Shown in pieces: positions 8,432 through 16,429 of a stretch of 64,000 nt of DNA. Positions within the stretch are counted from its first letter, which is position 1, and every line of letters begins with the position of its first letter. The notes beneath the pieces were generated by a model. The model did no database searches, was not told where the DNA came from, and worked only from the letters and a program-made list of their open reading frames with translations. This DNA comes from Verrucomicrobiaceae bacterium (GTDB lineage: Bacteria > Verrucomicrobiota > Verrucomicrobiia > Verrucomicrobiales > Verrucomicrobiaceae): NCBI GenBank assembly GCA_027487315.1, contig JAIYDW010000045.1, forward strand, positions 1 to 64,000. The letters are read 5' to 3'. Both the position numbers and the translations under genes were made by a program.

Positions 8432-8886
8432 TTGGGTGCGGCGGCTTTCCAATTGCCAATGTCATCCGCGGTGCCATCCTGGCCATCTGCGCCGACGGAG
8501 TAGACGTCATAGGGTTTTTTGGAGCTGACAGCGGGATACCGGTATTTGTAGGGTTGGCCCCAAGGATCTTTGGGCACTTCCTCCATGAAGGAGCGCCAGC
8601 GTTCGGGGATGGGCTCGGTGGTGGGTTTTTCGACAAGAGCGATGAGGCCCTGCTCGGTGGTGGGCATGCGCAGGGCGCGGGATTCGTAGCTTTGGAGGGC
8701 GATGCCGATGGCGGCGAGGTCACTGTCGACGCGGGTTTCTTTGGCGGAGTCGACCTGGCCTTTGAGCAGATAGATGGAGCCTGCGGCGAGGATGGAGATG
8801 ATCGTGAGCGTGATCACGATCTCGATGAGAGTGAAGCCGGGATTGGACTTGGGACTTCTGAATTTGGATGGTGAGGTGTGCTTCAT
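8428..8886 (-). CDS. gspG: Major pseudopilin GspG
   Basis: 152 residues. A 17-residue leader ends in Gly, then FTLIEIVITLTIISILA with Glu at +5. The body carries the strong GspG signature: RMPTTEQGLIAL, then DPWGQPYKYRYP, and the calcium-loop-like end YSVGADGQDGTADDIGNW. It is the main subunit of the pseudopilus, the piston-like periplasmic fibre of type II secretion. The gene follows gspF by 39 bases and overlaps gspH by four. Confidence 0.95.
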   Translation of the reverse strand: MKHTSPSKFRSPKSNPGFTLIEIVITLTIISILAAGSIYLLKGQVDSAKETRVDSDLAAIGIALQSYESRALRMPTTEQGLIALVEKPTTEPIPERWRSFMEEVPKDPWGQPYKYRYPAVSSKKPYDVYSVGADGQDGTADDIGNWKAAAPK

Positions 8887-8925
8887 ATTGTGATGGTGAG
8901 TTGGTGGGTAGTGAGAGGATGAGGG

Positions 8926-10164
8926 TTAGGCTCTGCCGCGGATGCCGGAGACGGATTGTGAGATTGCGGCAACGATGGAGAAGGCGACGACACCGACGAC
9001 AACGGCCATGAAGATCAGGATGACGGGGGAGATGAGGGAAGTCATGCGTTTGATGCGTTTGTCGAGTTCCTTGTCATAACGAATGGCGCATTTTTCGAGG
9101 GACTTGCCGAGTTGGCCGGTTTGTTCGCCGACGGCGATCATGTCCACGAGCATCATGGGGAATTCGCCGGATTTGCGCAAGCTTGAGGAGAGGGGGGAGC
9201 CTTCGGCGACGAGATTGGTGACTTTGCTGAGGATGGATTGGATGAAGACGTTGACGGAGATTTTCGAGACAAGTTTGATGCTGTTGAGGAGGGGGACGCC
9301 GTTGGTGACGAGATTGCCGAGCGAATGGGCGAACTGGGCGTAGAATCGGGTGGCGATGACGGGGCCGAAGAGCGGGAGTTTGAGTTTGGTGCGGTGCCAC
9401 CAAAGGAGGCCGTTCGGGGTGGCGATGTAGCCTTTGAAGAGGAGGAAAATGATGAGGAAGATGGTGCCGATGACCCACCACCATTTGGTAATGAAGGAGC
9501 TGACGCTGATGAGGATCTGGGTGACGAGAGGGAGTTGCTGGCCGTTTTTTGCGAGAAGGTCAGTGATTTGAGGGACCATGAAGGTCATGAAGACGGTGAG
9601 GAGGATGACGCAGGCCCCGACGAGGAAGGCGGGGTAGATCATGGCCGAAGTGACCTTGGCCTGAAGTTCCGCCATGACGTTGAGGTTGGCGGCGAGGCGG
9701 CGGAGGATGCTGGAGAGGGAGCCGGTGACCTCCCCTGCGGCGACGAGATTGCAGTAGAGGTCGTCGAAGCTGGGGGAAGCTTTTTTGAGGGCTTTGGCGA
9801 CGGTGGAGCCTTCGCGAAGTTGTTCACGGAGGATGCCGGAGATGCGGCGGATGGCGACGGCTTCCTGGCGTTCCTGCATAACGCGGAGGGCCTGCTCAAT
9901 TTGGAGGCCACCGTCGAGGAGGTCGGCGAGTTCTTCGGTAAAGAGGATCAGTTGGGCGCGCTTGAGTTTGACGGGTTCAAGCGAGGCGGCGGCTTTGGCG
10001 GCAGCGGCGGCGGTGGATTTTTCGGTGACTTGCTCGGTGACCCGGACGGGGGTGAGGGACTGGGATTCGAGTTTGCGGAAGACGTCGGCGCGGGTGGCCG
10101 CCTGGAGATTGCCGGAGACGGTTTTGCCGGCGGTGGAGAGGGCGCTGTAGTCAAATAACGGCAT
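8926..10164 (-). CDS. gspF: Type II secretion inner-membrane platform protein GspF
   Basis: 412 residues, the usual GspF/PilC length. Two T2SSF domains (~residues 75-200 and ~280-400) and three transmembrane helices (~174-197, ~226-247, ~378-402) are visible. Typical motifs include FTEELADLLDGGLQIEQAL and FPMMLVDMIAVGEQTGQL. It is the inner-membrane platform that couples the assembly ATPase to pseudopilus growth. It is the first gene of the run; the ATPase (gspE), secretin (gspD), gspL/M and the prepilin peptidase are not in this window. A homologous PilC role in a type IV pilus is possible, but the GspG/H/I/J/K set favours type II secretion. Confidence 0.93.
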   Translation of the reverse strand: MPLFDYSALSTAGKTVSGNLQAATRADVFRKLESQSLTPVRVTEQVTEKSTAAAAAKAAASLEPVKLKRAQLILFTEELADLLDGGLQIEQALRVMQERQEAVAIRRISGILREQLREGSTVAKALKKASPSFDDLYCNLVAAGEVTGSLSSILRRLAANLNVMAELQAKVTSAMIYPAFLVGACVILLTVFMTFMVPQITDLLAKNGQQLPLVTQILISVSSFITKWWWVIGTIFLIIFLLFKGYIATPNGLLWWHRTKLKLPLFGPVIATRFYAQFAHSLGNLVTNGVPLLNSIKLVSKISVNVFIQSILSKVTNLVAEGSPLSSSLRKSGEFPMMLVDMIAVGEQTGQLGKSLEKCAIRYDKELDKRIKRMTSLISPVILIFMAVVVGVVAFSIVAAISQSVSGIRGRA

Positions 10165-10228
10165 TTAGGAGGATGTACATAAACAGGCTGAAACGCTCGA
10201 AGTTGCAGAAACTAGGAGTGGGAGGTGG

Positions 10229-11443
10229 TTACTCGACATCGCGGATGCCGATGCCGTCGACGGAGGCTTTTTTCCAGCGGCCCTCGAGGGTGTAGTGGAG
10301 ATGCGGGGCGTAGAGTTCGGGTTCGAGGAGGAAGGAATCGTGGCCTTTGTTGGAGTGGACGGTGATCATCATGCTGGAGGTGCCTGCCTTTTCGAGCATG
10401 GTGGTGAGTTCGGCCTGTTCTTCGGGGTAGAAGCAGAAGTCGGAATCGATGCTGAAGATGAGGTAGTGGTGACCGGACTGGGTGGAGCGCTGGAAGAGAT
10501 CGGCGTAGGAGGTGACGCCGGCGTCTTTTAGCGGGTCGAAATTCAGCCACATGTCGGCGATGCGAAGGTAGGTGTTGGCGTCGAAGCGTTTGACGAATTT
10601 TTTGCCCTGATGGAGCATGTAGCTTTCGACGTTGCTGCGAACGCGATACCAAGAGAGCTGGTCGTCGGAATGGATGACGTCGGTGCGGGCGCGGCGTTCG
10701 ATGGCGTCGAGGTGGACGAAGGTCTTGTGGGAGATCATGCGGGCGAGGGCGAGGCCGTATTCGGGGGCTGGGCCGTGATAGAAGTCGCCGCCGTTGAAGT
10801 GGGGGTCGTTTTCGATGGCGAGGACTTGTTCGAAGAGGGTTAGGCGTGTGAGGACGGTGGTGCGGGGGCCGCAGGCGACGGGGATGACGATTTTGACACG
10901 CTCGGGGTAGAGGGTGGCGAGGTTGATGGCGAGCAGACCACCGACGGAGGGGCCGATAACGGCGTGGAGTTGGGAGATGCCGAAGTGATCGATCAAGGCG
11001 AGTTGGGAATTGACGACATCGCGAGTGCTGATGGCGGGGAAAGAGGCGCCGTAGGGTTTGGAGGTAGCGGGGTCGATGGAGGCTGGGCCGGTGGAGCCGT
11101 AGCAGCCGCCGAGGTAATTGGCGCAGAGGATGAAGTATTTGTCGGTGTCGAGGACCTTGCCGGGGCCGACGAAGAGATCCCACCAGCCGCGCTGGCAGTC
11201 TTCGGTCCAGCGGTCGCCGGTGTTGGGGACGGAAGTGGTGATGCCGGCGGCGTGTTGGGAGCCGGAGAGCGCGTGGAAGAGCAGGATGGCGTTGTCTTTC
11301 GCGGCGTTGAGGGTGCCGTAGCTCTCGTAAGCGACGCAGGCGTCGGCGAGGGAGTCGCCGGAGGACAGAGGGAAAGGTTTGTTTGGGGTGCCGATGACGC
11401 AGGTGCCGGCGTGAAGTTCTACGGTTTGAGGGGCGGAAGGCAT
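10229..11443 (-). CDS. metX: Homoserine O-acyltransferase (MetX family)
   Basis: 404 residues from the ATG giving MPSAPQTVELH. An alpha/beta-hydrolase that acylates homoserine with acetyl- or succinyl-CoA, the first committed step of methionine synthesis. Visible features: LLFHALSGSQHAAG (oxyanion region), the nucleophile elbow VIGPSVGGLLA with the catalytic Ser, the Asp region SIDSDFCFYPEEQ and the catalytic His in NKGHDSFLLE. The family is also known as Met2/homoserine acetyltransferase; acyl-donor choice cannot be decided from these motifs. It is a single gene, divergent from the nucleotidyltransferase gene, with a 155-base gap that should hold both promoters. Confidence 0.92.
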   Translation of the reverse strand: MPSAPQTVELHAGTCVIGTPNKPFPLSSGDSLADACVAYESYGTLNAAKDNAILLFHALSGSQHAAGITTSVPNTGDRWTEDCQRGWWDLFVGPGKVLDTDKYFILCANYLGGCYGSTGPASIDPATSKPYGASFPAISTRDVVNSQLALIDHFGISQLHAVIGPSVGGLLAINLATLYPERVKIVIPVACGPRTTVLTRLTLFEQVLAIENDPHFNGGDFYHGPAPEYGLALARMISHKTFVHLDAIERRARTDVIHSDDQLSWYRVRSNVESYMLHQGKKFVKRFDANTYLRIADMWLNFDPLKDAGVTSYADLFQRSTQSGHHYLIFSIDSDFCFYPEEQAELTTMLEKAGTSSMMITVHSNKGHDSFLLEPELYAPHLHYTLEGRWKKASVDGIGIRDVE

Positions 11444-11598
11444 GGCGAAGGGAGGGCTGAAAGAACAGCAGGAAGGGGCGTGGGGCAATTTGAAAGTCGG
11501 AAGGAAGGGCGAAGCCTAGGCTAACAGTTGACCTGCGGCGTGGAGAGCGTCAAAGTGGCGTCCCAGCCGATTGAGTGGTTGGATTTTTTTGCGAATAC

Positions 11599-12510
11599 AT
11601 GAAACCGACACTTCTGATTTTGGCGGCAGGCATGGGCAGCCGTTATGGTGGCCTCAAACAACTGGATGGCATGGGGCCTTCGGGCGAGGTGGTGCTGGAT
11701 TACTCGGTGTTTGATGCGATTCGAGCGGGGTTTGGCAAGGTGGTGTTTGTGATTCGGCGGGAGTTTGAGGAGCAGTTTCGGACCCAGATTGGGTCGCGAT
11801 TTGCCGACAAGATTGAGGTGGCCTATGCTTTTCAGGAATTGAGTGACTTGCCGGCGCCTTACACTTTGCCGGAGGGGAGGACGAAGCCTTGGGGGACGGC
11901 GCATGCGTTGCTGGCGGCTGAAGCGGTGGTGAATGAGCCGTTTTTGATGATCAACGCGGACGATTTTTATGGTCGGGATGCATTTGAGAAGATCGCGGCG
12001 GATCTGGTTCAACCTCGGGCTGATGATGGCCTGGCGCATTACTCGATGGTGGGCTTCTATTTGAAGAACACGCTATCGGATTTTGGGTCGGTATCGCGTG
12101 GGGTGTGCACGACGGATGAAAACGGGATGCTGACGTCGGTGACGGAGCGGACGAAGATTTTCAAGACGGAGACGGGAGCGGAGAATCGGGAGGATGAGGC
12201 GAATCCGCTGGCTTTTACCGGTGAGGAAGTGGTGTCGATGAACTTCTTTGGGTTCACGCCGGATGTGTTTGGTCGGTTGCGGGCGGCGTTTGTGGAGTTC
12301 CTTCGGGTGAATGGTTCGGATTTGAAGGCGGAGTGTTATGTGCCGAAGGAAGTGAATGATCTGATCTCGGAAGGGAAAGCTGAGGTGCGGGTGCTGGAGT
12401 CGACCGGGAAGTGGTTTGGGGTGACGTATCCTGAAGACAAGGCGGAGGTGGTCGGGGCGATCCAAAGCTTGGTAAACGAGGGCGAATATCCGGTGTCGTT
12501 GTGGGGCTGA
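11599..12510 (+). CDS. Sugar-phosphate nucleotidyltransferase-like protein
   Basis: 303 residues. The N-terminus LLILAAGMGSRYGGLKQLDG is a clear nucleotidyltransferase P-loop-like motif (LAAGxGSR...K). NADDFYG is the metal-binding Asp region in the middle. The fold is that of glucose-1-phosphate and hexosamine-1-phosphate nucleotidyltransferases, but it is longer than plain pyrophosphorylases at its C-terminus and has no left-handed beta helix. In other bacteria this subgroup often sits beside a sugar or aminoglycoside-type kinase; here it is followed, 12 bases later, by an FmdB-like gene. The sugar substrate is unknown. Confidence 0.8.
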   Translation: MKPTLLILAAGMGSRYGGLKQLDGMGPSGEVVLDYSVFDAIRAGFGKVVFVIRREFEEQFRTQIGSRFADKIEVAYAFQELSDLPAPYTLPEGRTKPWGTAHALLAAEAVVNEPFLMINADDFYGRDAFEKIAADLVQPRADDGLAHYSMVGFYLKNTLSDFGSVSRGVCTTDENGMLTSVTERTKIFKTETGAENREDEANPLAFTGEEVVSMNFFGFTPDVFGRLRAAFVEFLRVNGSDLKAECYVPKEVNDLISEGKAEVRVLESTGKWFGVTYPEDKAEVVGAIQSLVNEGEYPVSLWG

Positions 12511-12522
12511 GACTTTTGAATT

Positions 12523-13044
12523 ATGCCTATTTACGAGTTTTACTGTCCCGAGAAGAATACGGTGTATCAATTTCTGGCGCGGACGTTGGGGAATCGGGAT
12601 CGGGTGCCGAGGTGTCCGGATGGGGAAGGGTTGACGATGGAGCGGCGGGTGTCGCGGTTTGCGATCATCGGGAAGGCGAAGGAGGAGAGTGATGATCCGT
12701 TTGAGGGGATTGATGAATCGAAGATGGAAGCTTTGATGGAGGATATGGAAAAGAGCATGGGGGGGTTGGATGAGGACAATCCGGATCCGAGGCAGTTGGG
12801 GCATTTCATGCGCAAGATGACGGATTTGATGGGGGACAAGACGCCGCCGGAGTTGCGGGAGATAGTGAAGCGGTTGGAGTCCGGGGAAGATCCGGAGAAA
12901 CTGGAGAGTGAGTTTGGGGATCTGGCGGGTGATGAAGAGGGGGCGGCGGATGCGTTGTTTTCGCAGGTGTTGAAGAAGATTCGGGGGCATCGGGCCCAGC
13001 CGGTGCGGGATCCGAAGCTCTATGAATTGACGGAGTTTCTCTGA
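12523..13044 (+). CDS. FmdB-like protein with incomplete zinc ribbon and acidic tail
   Basis: 173 residues. The start MPIYEFYCP matches the FmdB/CxxC_CxxC_SSSS family, whose members carry a four-Cys zinc ribbon in the first ~45 residues. Here only C8 and C31 are visible, each as a single Cys rather than a CxxC pair, so metal binding may be lost. The remaining ~125 residues are highly acidic and helical (EALMEDMEKSMGG, PPELREIVKRLESGEDPEKLE). It lies 12 bases after the nucleotidyltransferase and ends just before a strong terminator. Function unknown. Confidence 0.6.
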   Translation: MPIYEFYCPEKNTVYQFLARTLGNRDRVPRCPDGEGLTMERRVSRFAIIGKAKEESDDPFEGIDESKMEALMEDMEKSMGGLDEDNPDPRQLGHFMRKMTDLMGDKTPPELREIVKRLESGEDPEKLESEFGDLAGDEEGAADALFSQVLKKIRGHRAQPVRDPKLYELTEFL

Positions 13045-13050
13045 GGGCAC

Positions 13051-13084
13051 AAAAAAACCGCCTCGGTGAGGAGGCGGTTTTTTG
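13051..13084. terminator. Bidirectional rho-independent terminator
   Basis: A perfect stem (AAAAAACCGCCTC paired with GAGGCGGTTTTTT, loop GGTGA) with A-tract and T-tract on either side. It ends the FmdB-like gene on the plus strand and the HTH-receiver gene on the minus strand. Confidence 0.93.
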
Positions 13085-13102
13085 AGAGGGTTGAGTGACG
13101 GA

Positions 13103-13669
13103 TTAGACGCCAGCTCCGGCACCTTTGTGACCGAGTTGTTTCACAGCGAGGTTGAGTTGATCGTACTCGAGAGGCTTCTTGATGACGGTGACTGGGCCGT
13201 GGGCGAGGATGCGGCTGAGCATTTCGCTATCAGGGTAGCCGGTGATGACCACGATGGGGAGGTCCGGGTGGATCAGCTTCAATTGGCTGTAGACTTCGTC
13301 ACCGGAGATGTCGGGAAGTTTGAGGTCGAGGAAGACGAAGTCGAACTTCTGTTTCTTAGCAATGGCGATGGCCTCAGCGCCTGAGCCGACGACCAAGCGT
13401 CCGAAACCTGCTTTTTTGAGGAACTGCTTGAAGAGGGCCTGGAGGGCGGGATCGTCATCGACGACGAGAACAGTAGGCTGACCACCTTCATCTTCTTTGC
13501 GAAGGACGTCACGATCGAGGAGGCTGCGCTTGATGCGCCAGCGGCCACCGATTTGGACGGCAGGGAGTTGGCCGCGTTGAACGAGATAATAGACGGTTGG
13601 GAGAGGGATCCGAAGGTACTCGGAAGTTTCCTTAACGGTCATCAATTCAGGTTGGGATTCGTCAGCCAT
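13103..13669 (-). CDS. Excisionase-type HTH domain fused to a receiver domain
   Basis: 188 residues with an unusual order. Residues ~8-58 form a helix-turn-helix of the excisionase/MerR-like type (MTVKETSEYLRIPLPTVYYL, then RGQLPAVQIGGRWRI). Residues ~65-180 form a response-regulator receiver with acidic D71-D73, phospho-acceptor D115 in FLDLKLPD, T in VVITGYP and K in VIKKPLE. Normal regulators have the receiver first. No kinase gene is adjacent. The likely role is a phosphorylation-controlled DNA-binding protein; the partner kinase and targets are unknown. The gene has a long AT-rich upstream region. Confidence 0.88.
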   Translation of the reverse strand: MADESQPELMTVKETSEYLRIPLPTVYYLVQRGQLPAVQIGGRWRIKRSLLDRDVLRKEDEGGQPTVLVVDDDPALQALFKQFLKKAGFGRLVVGSGAEAIAIAKKQKFDFVFLDLKLPDISGDEVYSQLKLIHPDLPIVVITGYPDSEMLSRILAHGPVTVIKKPLEYDQLNLAVKQLGHKGAGAGV

Positions 13670-14216
13670 AGCGTTTTGGGTTGGGGGAGATTCAGAGAGT
13701 TGGTGTGTTTATTTCGGCGGCAGCCAGGCGCTCCCGGTCATATAATTTTGATGAGAACACGGTGATTATGGCAGTTTTAGCGAACGCCGCAAGATGAATT
13801 ATGAGAAAAGTTTCAATTTTGAGGTTTTAAGAGGTTCAGTTAGAACGAGTTGTGCGAGTGACATGGCTGTATTTCCAAGGCTTGAGTGTCATTTTTGATT
13901 CTTTTTGCGATAGCGAGATTTAATTGGTTCTTGGACAAATTCGGGCGAGACCACACGATTCAGATTCATTCTACGGTCTATAAATTTAACACGGATTAAC
14001 TAAATGAGGAACGGCGCAGCCTGGTTGGATTTGTGTCATCAATGTTGTATGAGCTATTTGCGAGGGTGCGAAAAGGGGGTGGATTGTGGAAGTGATGGGA
14101 ATTGGCTGGCGTTGTGGAAGGGGGAGAGGTTGGTGGATAGCGCTTTTGGATAGAGGGGCTTGCGACATTGGAGAGGCCATTCGATAGTGGTTGCCTCCAA
14201 TCGACACCCTTCCTAC
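13670..14216. other. 547-base AT-rich intergenic region
   Basis: The space between the divergent HTH-receiver and proB genes. It is clearly AT-richer than the rest of the window, especially ~13740-14000. It should carry promoters for both directions (a CATATAATTTTG stretch lies near 13740), but I find no convincing -35/-10 pair, RNA gene or ORF with protein-like features. Confidence 0.5.
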
Positions 14217-15005
14217 ATGGTCACTCCCAAGCGCATTGTTCTCAAATTCGGCACTGGCATTCTCACACGGATCGACACGCCGGAGCCGGATCCGGTTCAG
14301 TTGCGGAAGTTGGTTGAGGCGGTGGCGTTGTTGAAGCGGGCGGGGCACTCGTGCATCGTGGTGAGCAGTGGAGCGGTGGCGAGCGGGTTGCAGCCCTTGG
14401 GGTTGAAAGAGAGGCCCGGAGATATTTCGGCGCTACAGGCGTGTGCGGCGGTGGGGCAGACGCATTTGATGTATCAGTATGAGTCGCTGCTGCGGGATCA
14501 TGGGCTGCATGTGGCGCAGTTGCTGGTGACGCATGAGGATTTGGCGGCGGAGGAGCGGTCGTCGAGGTTCAAGGCGACGCTGGAGCGGTTGCTGGCGTTT
14601 CCGAACGTGGTGCCGGTGATCAATGAGAATGACAGCGTGGCGATTGAGGAACTGCGGTTTGGGGACAATGACAAGTTGTCGTCGAGCGTGGCGAGGTTGT
14701 GGGAGGCGGATTTGTTGATTTTGCTGACGAGTGCGCCGGGGTTGATGCGGGACATGAAGCGGCCTGAGGAGGGGCCGATTGCAGTGGTGGAGGATGTGGA
14801 TGCGATCATTCACCATGCGGAGGAGGAGAAGACGAAACTGGGAACGGGAGGAATGAATTCGAAGTTGAGAGCGGTGCAGGAGGCTGTGCGAGGCGGGGTG
14901 GAGTGTTTGATCGCATCTGGGCGGCATCCGGAGCAGATTCCTGATTTGGTGGACGGGAAGGGGATTTGCACGCGGTTCCCGGTGGCTGAAGCAGCCGTGC
15001 AGTGA
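14217..15005 (+). CDS. proB: Glutamate 5-kinase without PUA domain
   Basis: 262 residues from the ATG giving MVTPKRIVLKFGTGIL. An amino-acid-kinase-fold enzyme that phosphorylates glutamate, the first step of proline synthesis. Motifs: VVSSGAVASG, PVINENDSVAIEELRFGDNDKLSS (substrate and nucleotide binding), LLTSAPGL and GTGGMNSKLRA. The protein stops after the kinase domain; the C-terminal PUA domain of the ~370-residue E. coli enzyme is absent, as in several other phyla. proA follows 63 bases downstream, giving a proBA operon. Confidence 0.95.
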   Translation: MVTPKRIVLKFGTGILTRIDTPEPDPVQLRKLVEAVALLKRAGHSCIVVSSGAVASGLQPLGLKERPGDISALQACAAVGQTHLMYQYESLLRDHGLHVAQLLVTHEDLAAEERSSRFKATLERLLAFPNVVPVINENDSVAIEELRFGDNDKLSSSVARLWEADLLILLTSAPGLMRDMKRPEEGPIAVVEDVDAIIHHAEEEKTKLGTGGMNSKLRAVQEAVRGGVECLIASGRHPEQIPDLVDGKGICTRFPVAEAAVQ

Positions 15006-15068
15006 GGCCTTGCATCGAAGGCGGGATGGTTGAAGAGACAGGGAGACATTAAAGCGAATTTGAACACT

Positions 15069-16328
15069 ATGGATCTGCAAGCTGCCATTCTGGACATGGG
15101 CCGTCGTGCCCGTGCGGCCTCACATGAGCTGGTGAAATTGAGCACGGAGCAGAAGAATCGGATTCTGCGGGCGATGGCGGGGCAGTTGAGGACGGATGAG
15201 GTGGAGATCTTGAAGGCGAATGCGCTGGACTTGGAGCGGGCGAGGCAGAATGGGCTGAGTGCGGCGATGATTGATCGATTGACGCTGGATGCGAAGCGGT
15301 TGGAGGCGATAGCGAAGGCGCTGGAGGAGGTGGCGGAGTTGCCTGATCCTGTGGGCGAGTTGCTGGCGGATTGGACAAGGCCGAATGGGATTCGGATTCG
15401 GAAGGTGCGGGTGCCGATTGGGGTGATTGGGATCATTTTTGAATCGCGGCCGAATGTGACAGCGGATGCGGCATCGCTTTGTTTCAAGACGGGGAATGCG
15501 ACGATTCTGCGTGGGGGGAGTGAGGCTATTGAATCGAACCGGGCGCTGGCGGCGTCGTTGCAAGCGGGGGGAGAGCGGGAGGGGTTGCCAGCGGACAGTA
15601 TTCAGTTGGTGCCGTTCACGGATCGGGCGAGTGTGGAGTATTTGGCGAGGATGGATCAGTATTTGGATCTGATCATTCCACGTGGGGGCAAGGGGTTGAT
15701 TGAGAAGGTGGTGGAGACGGCGCGGATGCCGGTGATCAAGCACTATGACGGGGTGTGTCATTTGTATGTGCATGCGGATGCGGATTTGGAGATGGCGGCG
15801 AATTTGGTGATTAACTCGAAGTGCCAGAAGCCCGGGGTTTGCAATGCGCTGGAGACGCTGTTGGTGAATCGGGAGGTGGCGGAGGTGTTTTATCCGTTGA
15901 TGGGGGCGAGGTTGGCGGAATCTGGGGTTTTGGCGCGGGCGGATGCGGAGGCGGCGGGATTGTTGGGGATCGAGTCGGAGCCCGCGACGGAAGAGGATTG
16001 GCGGGCGGAGTATTTGGAGCTGATCTTGTCGGTGAAGACGGTTTCGGGGTTGGATGAGGCGATTGCGCACATCAACGATTATGGATCGCACCACACGGAT
16101 GGGATTGTGACGAAGGATTTGGCGGCGGTGGCGCGGTTTCAGCAGGAGGTGGATTCAGCGGTGGTAGTGCACAATGCGTCGACGCGGTTTAATGATGGTG
16201 GAGAGTTTGGGTTTGGGGCGGAGATCGGGATTAGCACGGACAAACTGCATGCGCGGGGGCCGATGGGGCTGGCGGAGTTGACGAGCTACAAGTATTTGCT
16301 GGATGGGGATGGGCAGGTGCGGGGGTAA
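15069..16328 (+). CDS. proA: Gamma-glutamyl phosphate reductase
   Basis: 419 residues, the standard length. An NADPH-dependent reductase making glutamate-5-semialdehyde, the second step of proline synthesis. Start chosen at MDLQAAILDMGRRARAAS; upstream codons lack family similarity. The family motif RVPIGVIGIIFESRPNVT is visible, as is the catalytic Cys region SKCQKPGVCNALETLLV and the C-terminal signature NDGGEFGFGAEIGIS...RGPMGL. It is the second gene of the proBA operon. Confidence 0.97.
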   Translation: MDLQAAILDMGRRARAASHELVKLSTEQKNRILRAMAGQLRTDEVEILKANALDLERARQNGLSAAMIDRLTLDAKRLEAIAKALEEVAELPDPVGELLADWTRPNGIRIRKVRVPIGVIGIIFESRPNVTADAASLCFKTGNATILRGGSEAIESNRALAASLQAGGEREGLPADSIQLVPFTDRASVEYLARMDQYLDLIIPRGGKGLIEKVVETARMPVIKHYDGVCHLYVHADADLEMAANLVINSKCQKPGVCNALETLLVNREVAEVFYPLMGARLAESGVLARADAEAAGLLGIESEPATEEDWRAEYLELILSVKTVSGLDEAIAHINDYGSHHTDGIVTKDLAAVARFQQEVDSAVVVHNASTRFNDGGEFGFGAEIGISTDKLHARGPMGLAELTSYKYLLDGDGQVRG

Positions 16329-16429
16329 GGCCACAAGTGGCTCTGGCATCGGATTGTGGGAATATGCCATGAAGAGTTGAATTTTGGCTTGTAAACGAAG
16401 GTGAGACGAGGCGATGCTGCCTGTCTGCC

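Noticed and set aside
5361-10164. Type IV pilus instead of type II secretion
   Set aside because: The G-H-I-J-K order and the GspG and GspK signatures are specific to type II secretion; no pilT or pilM is present.
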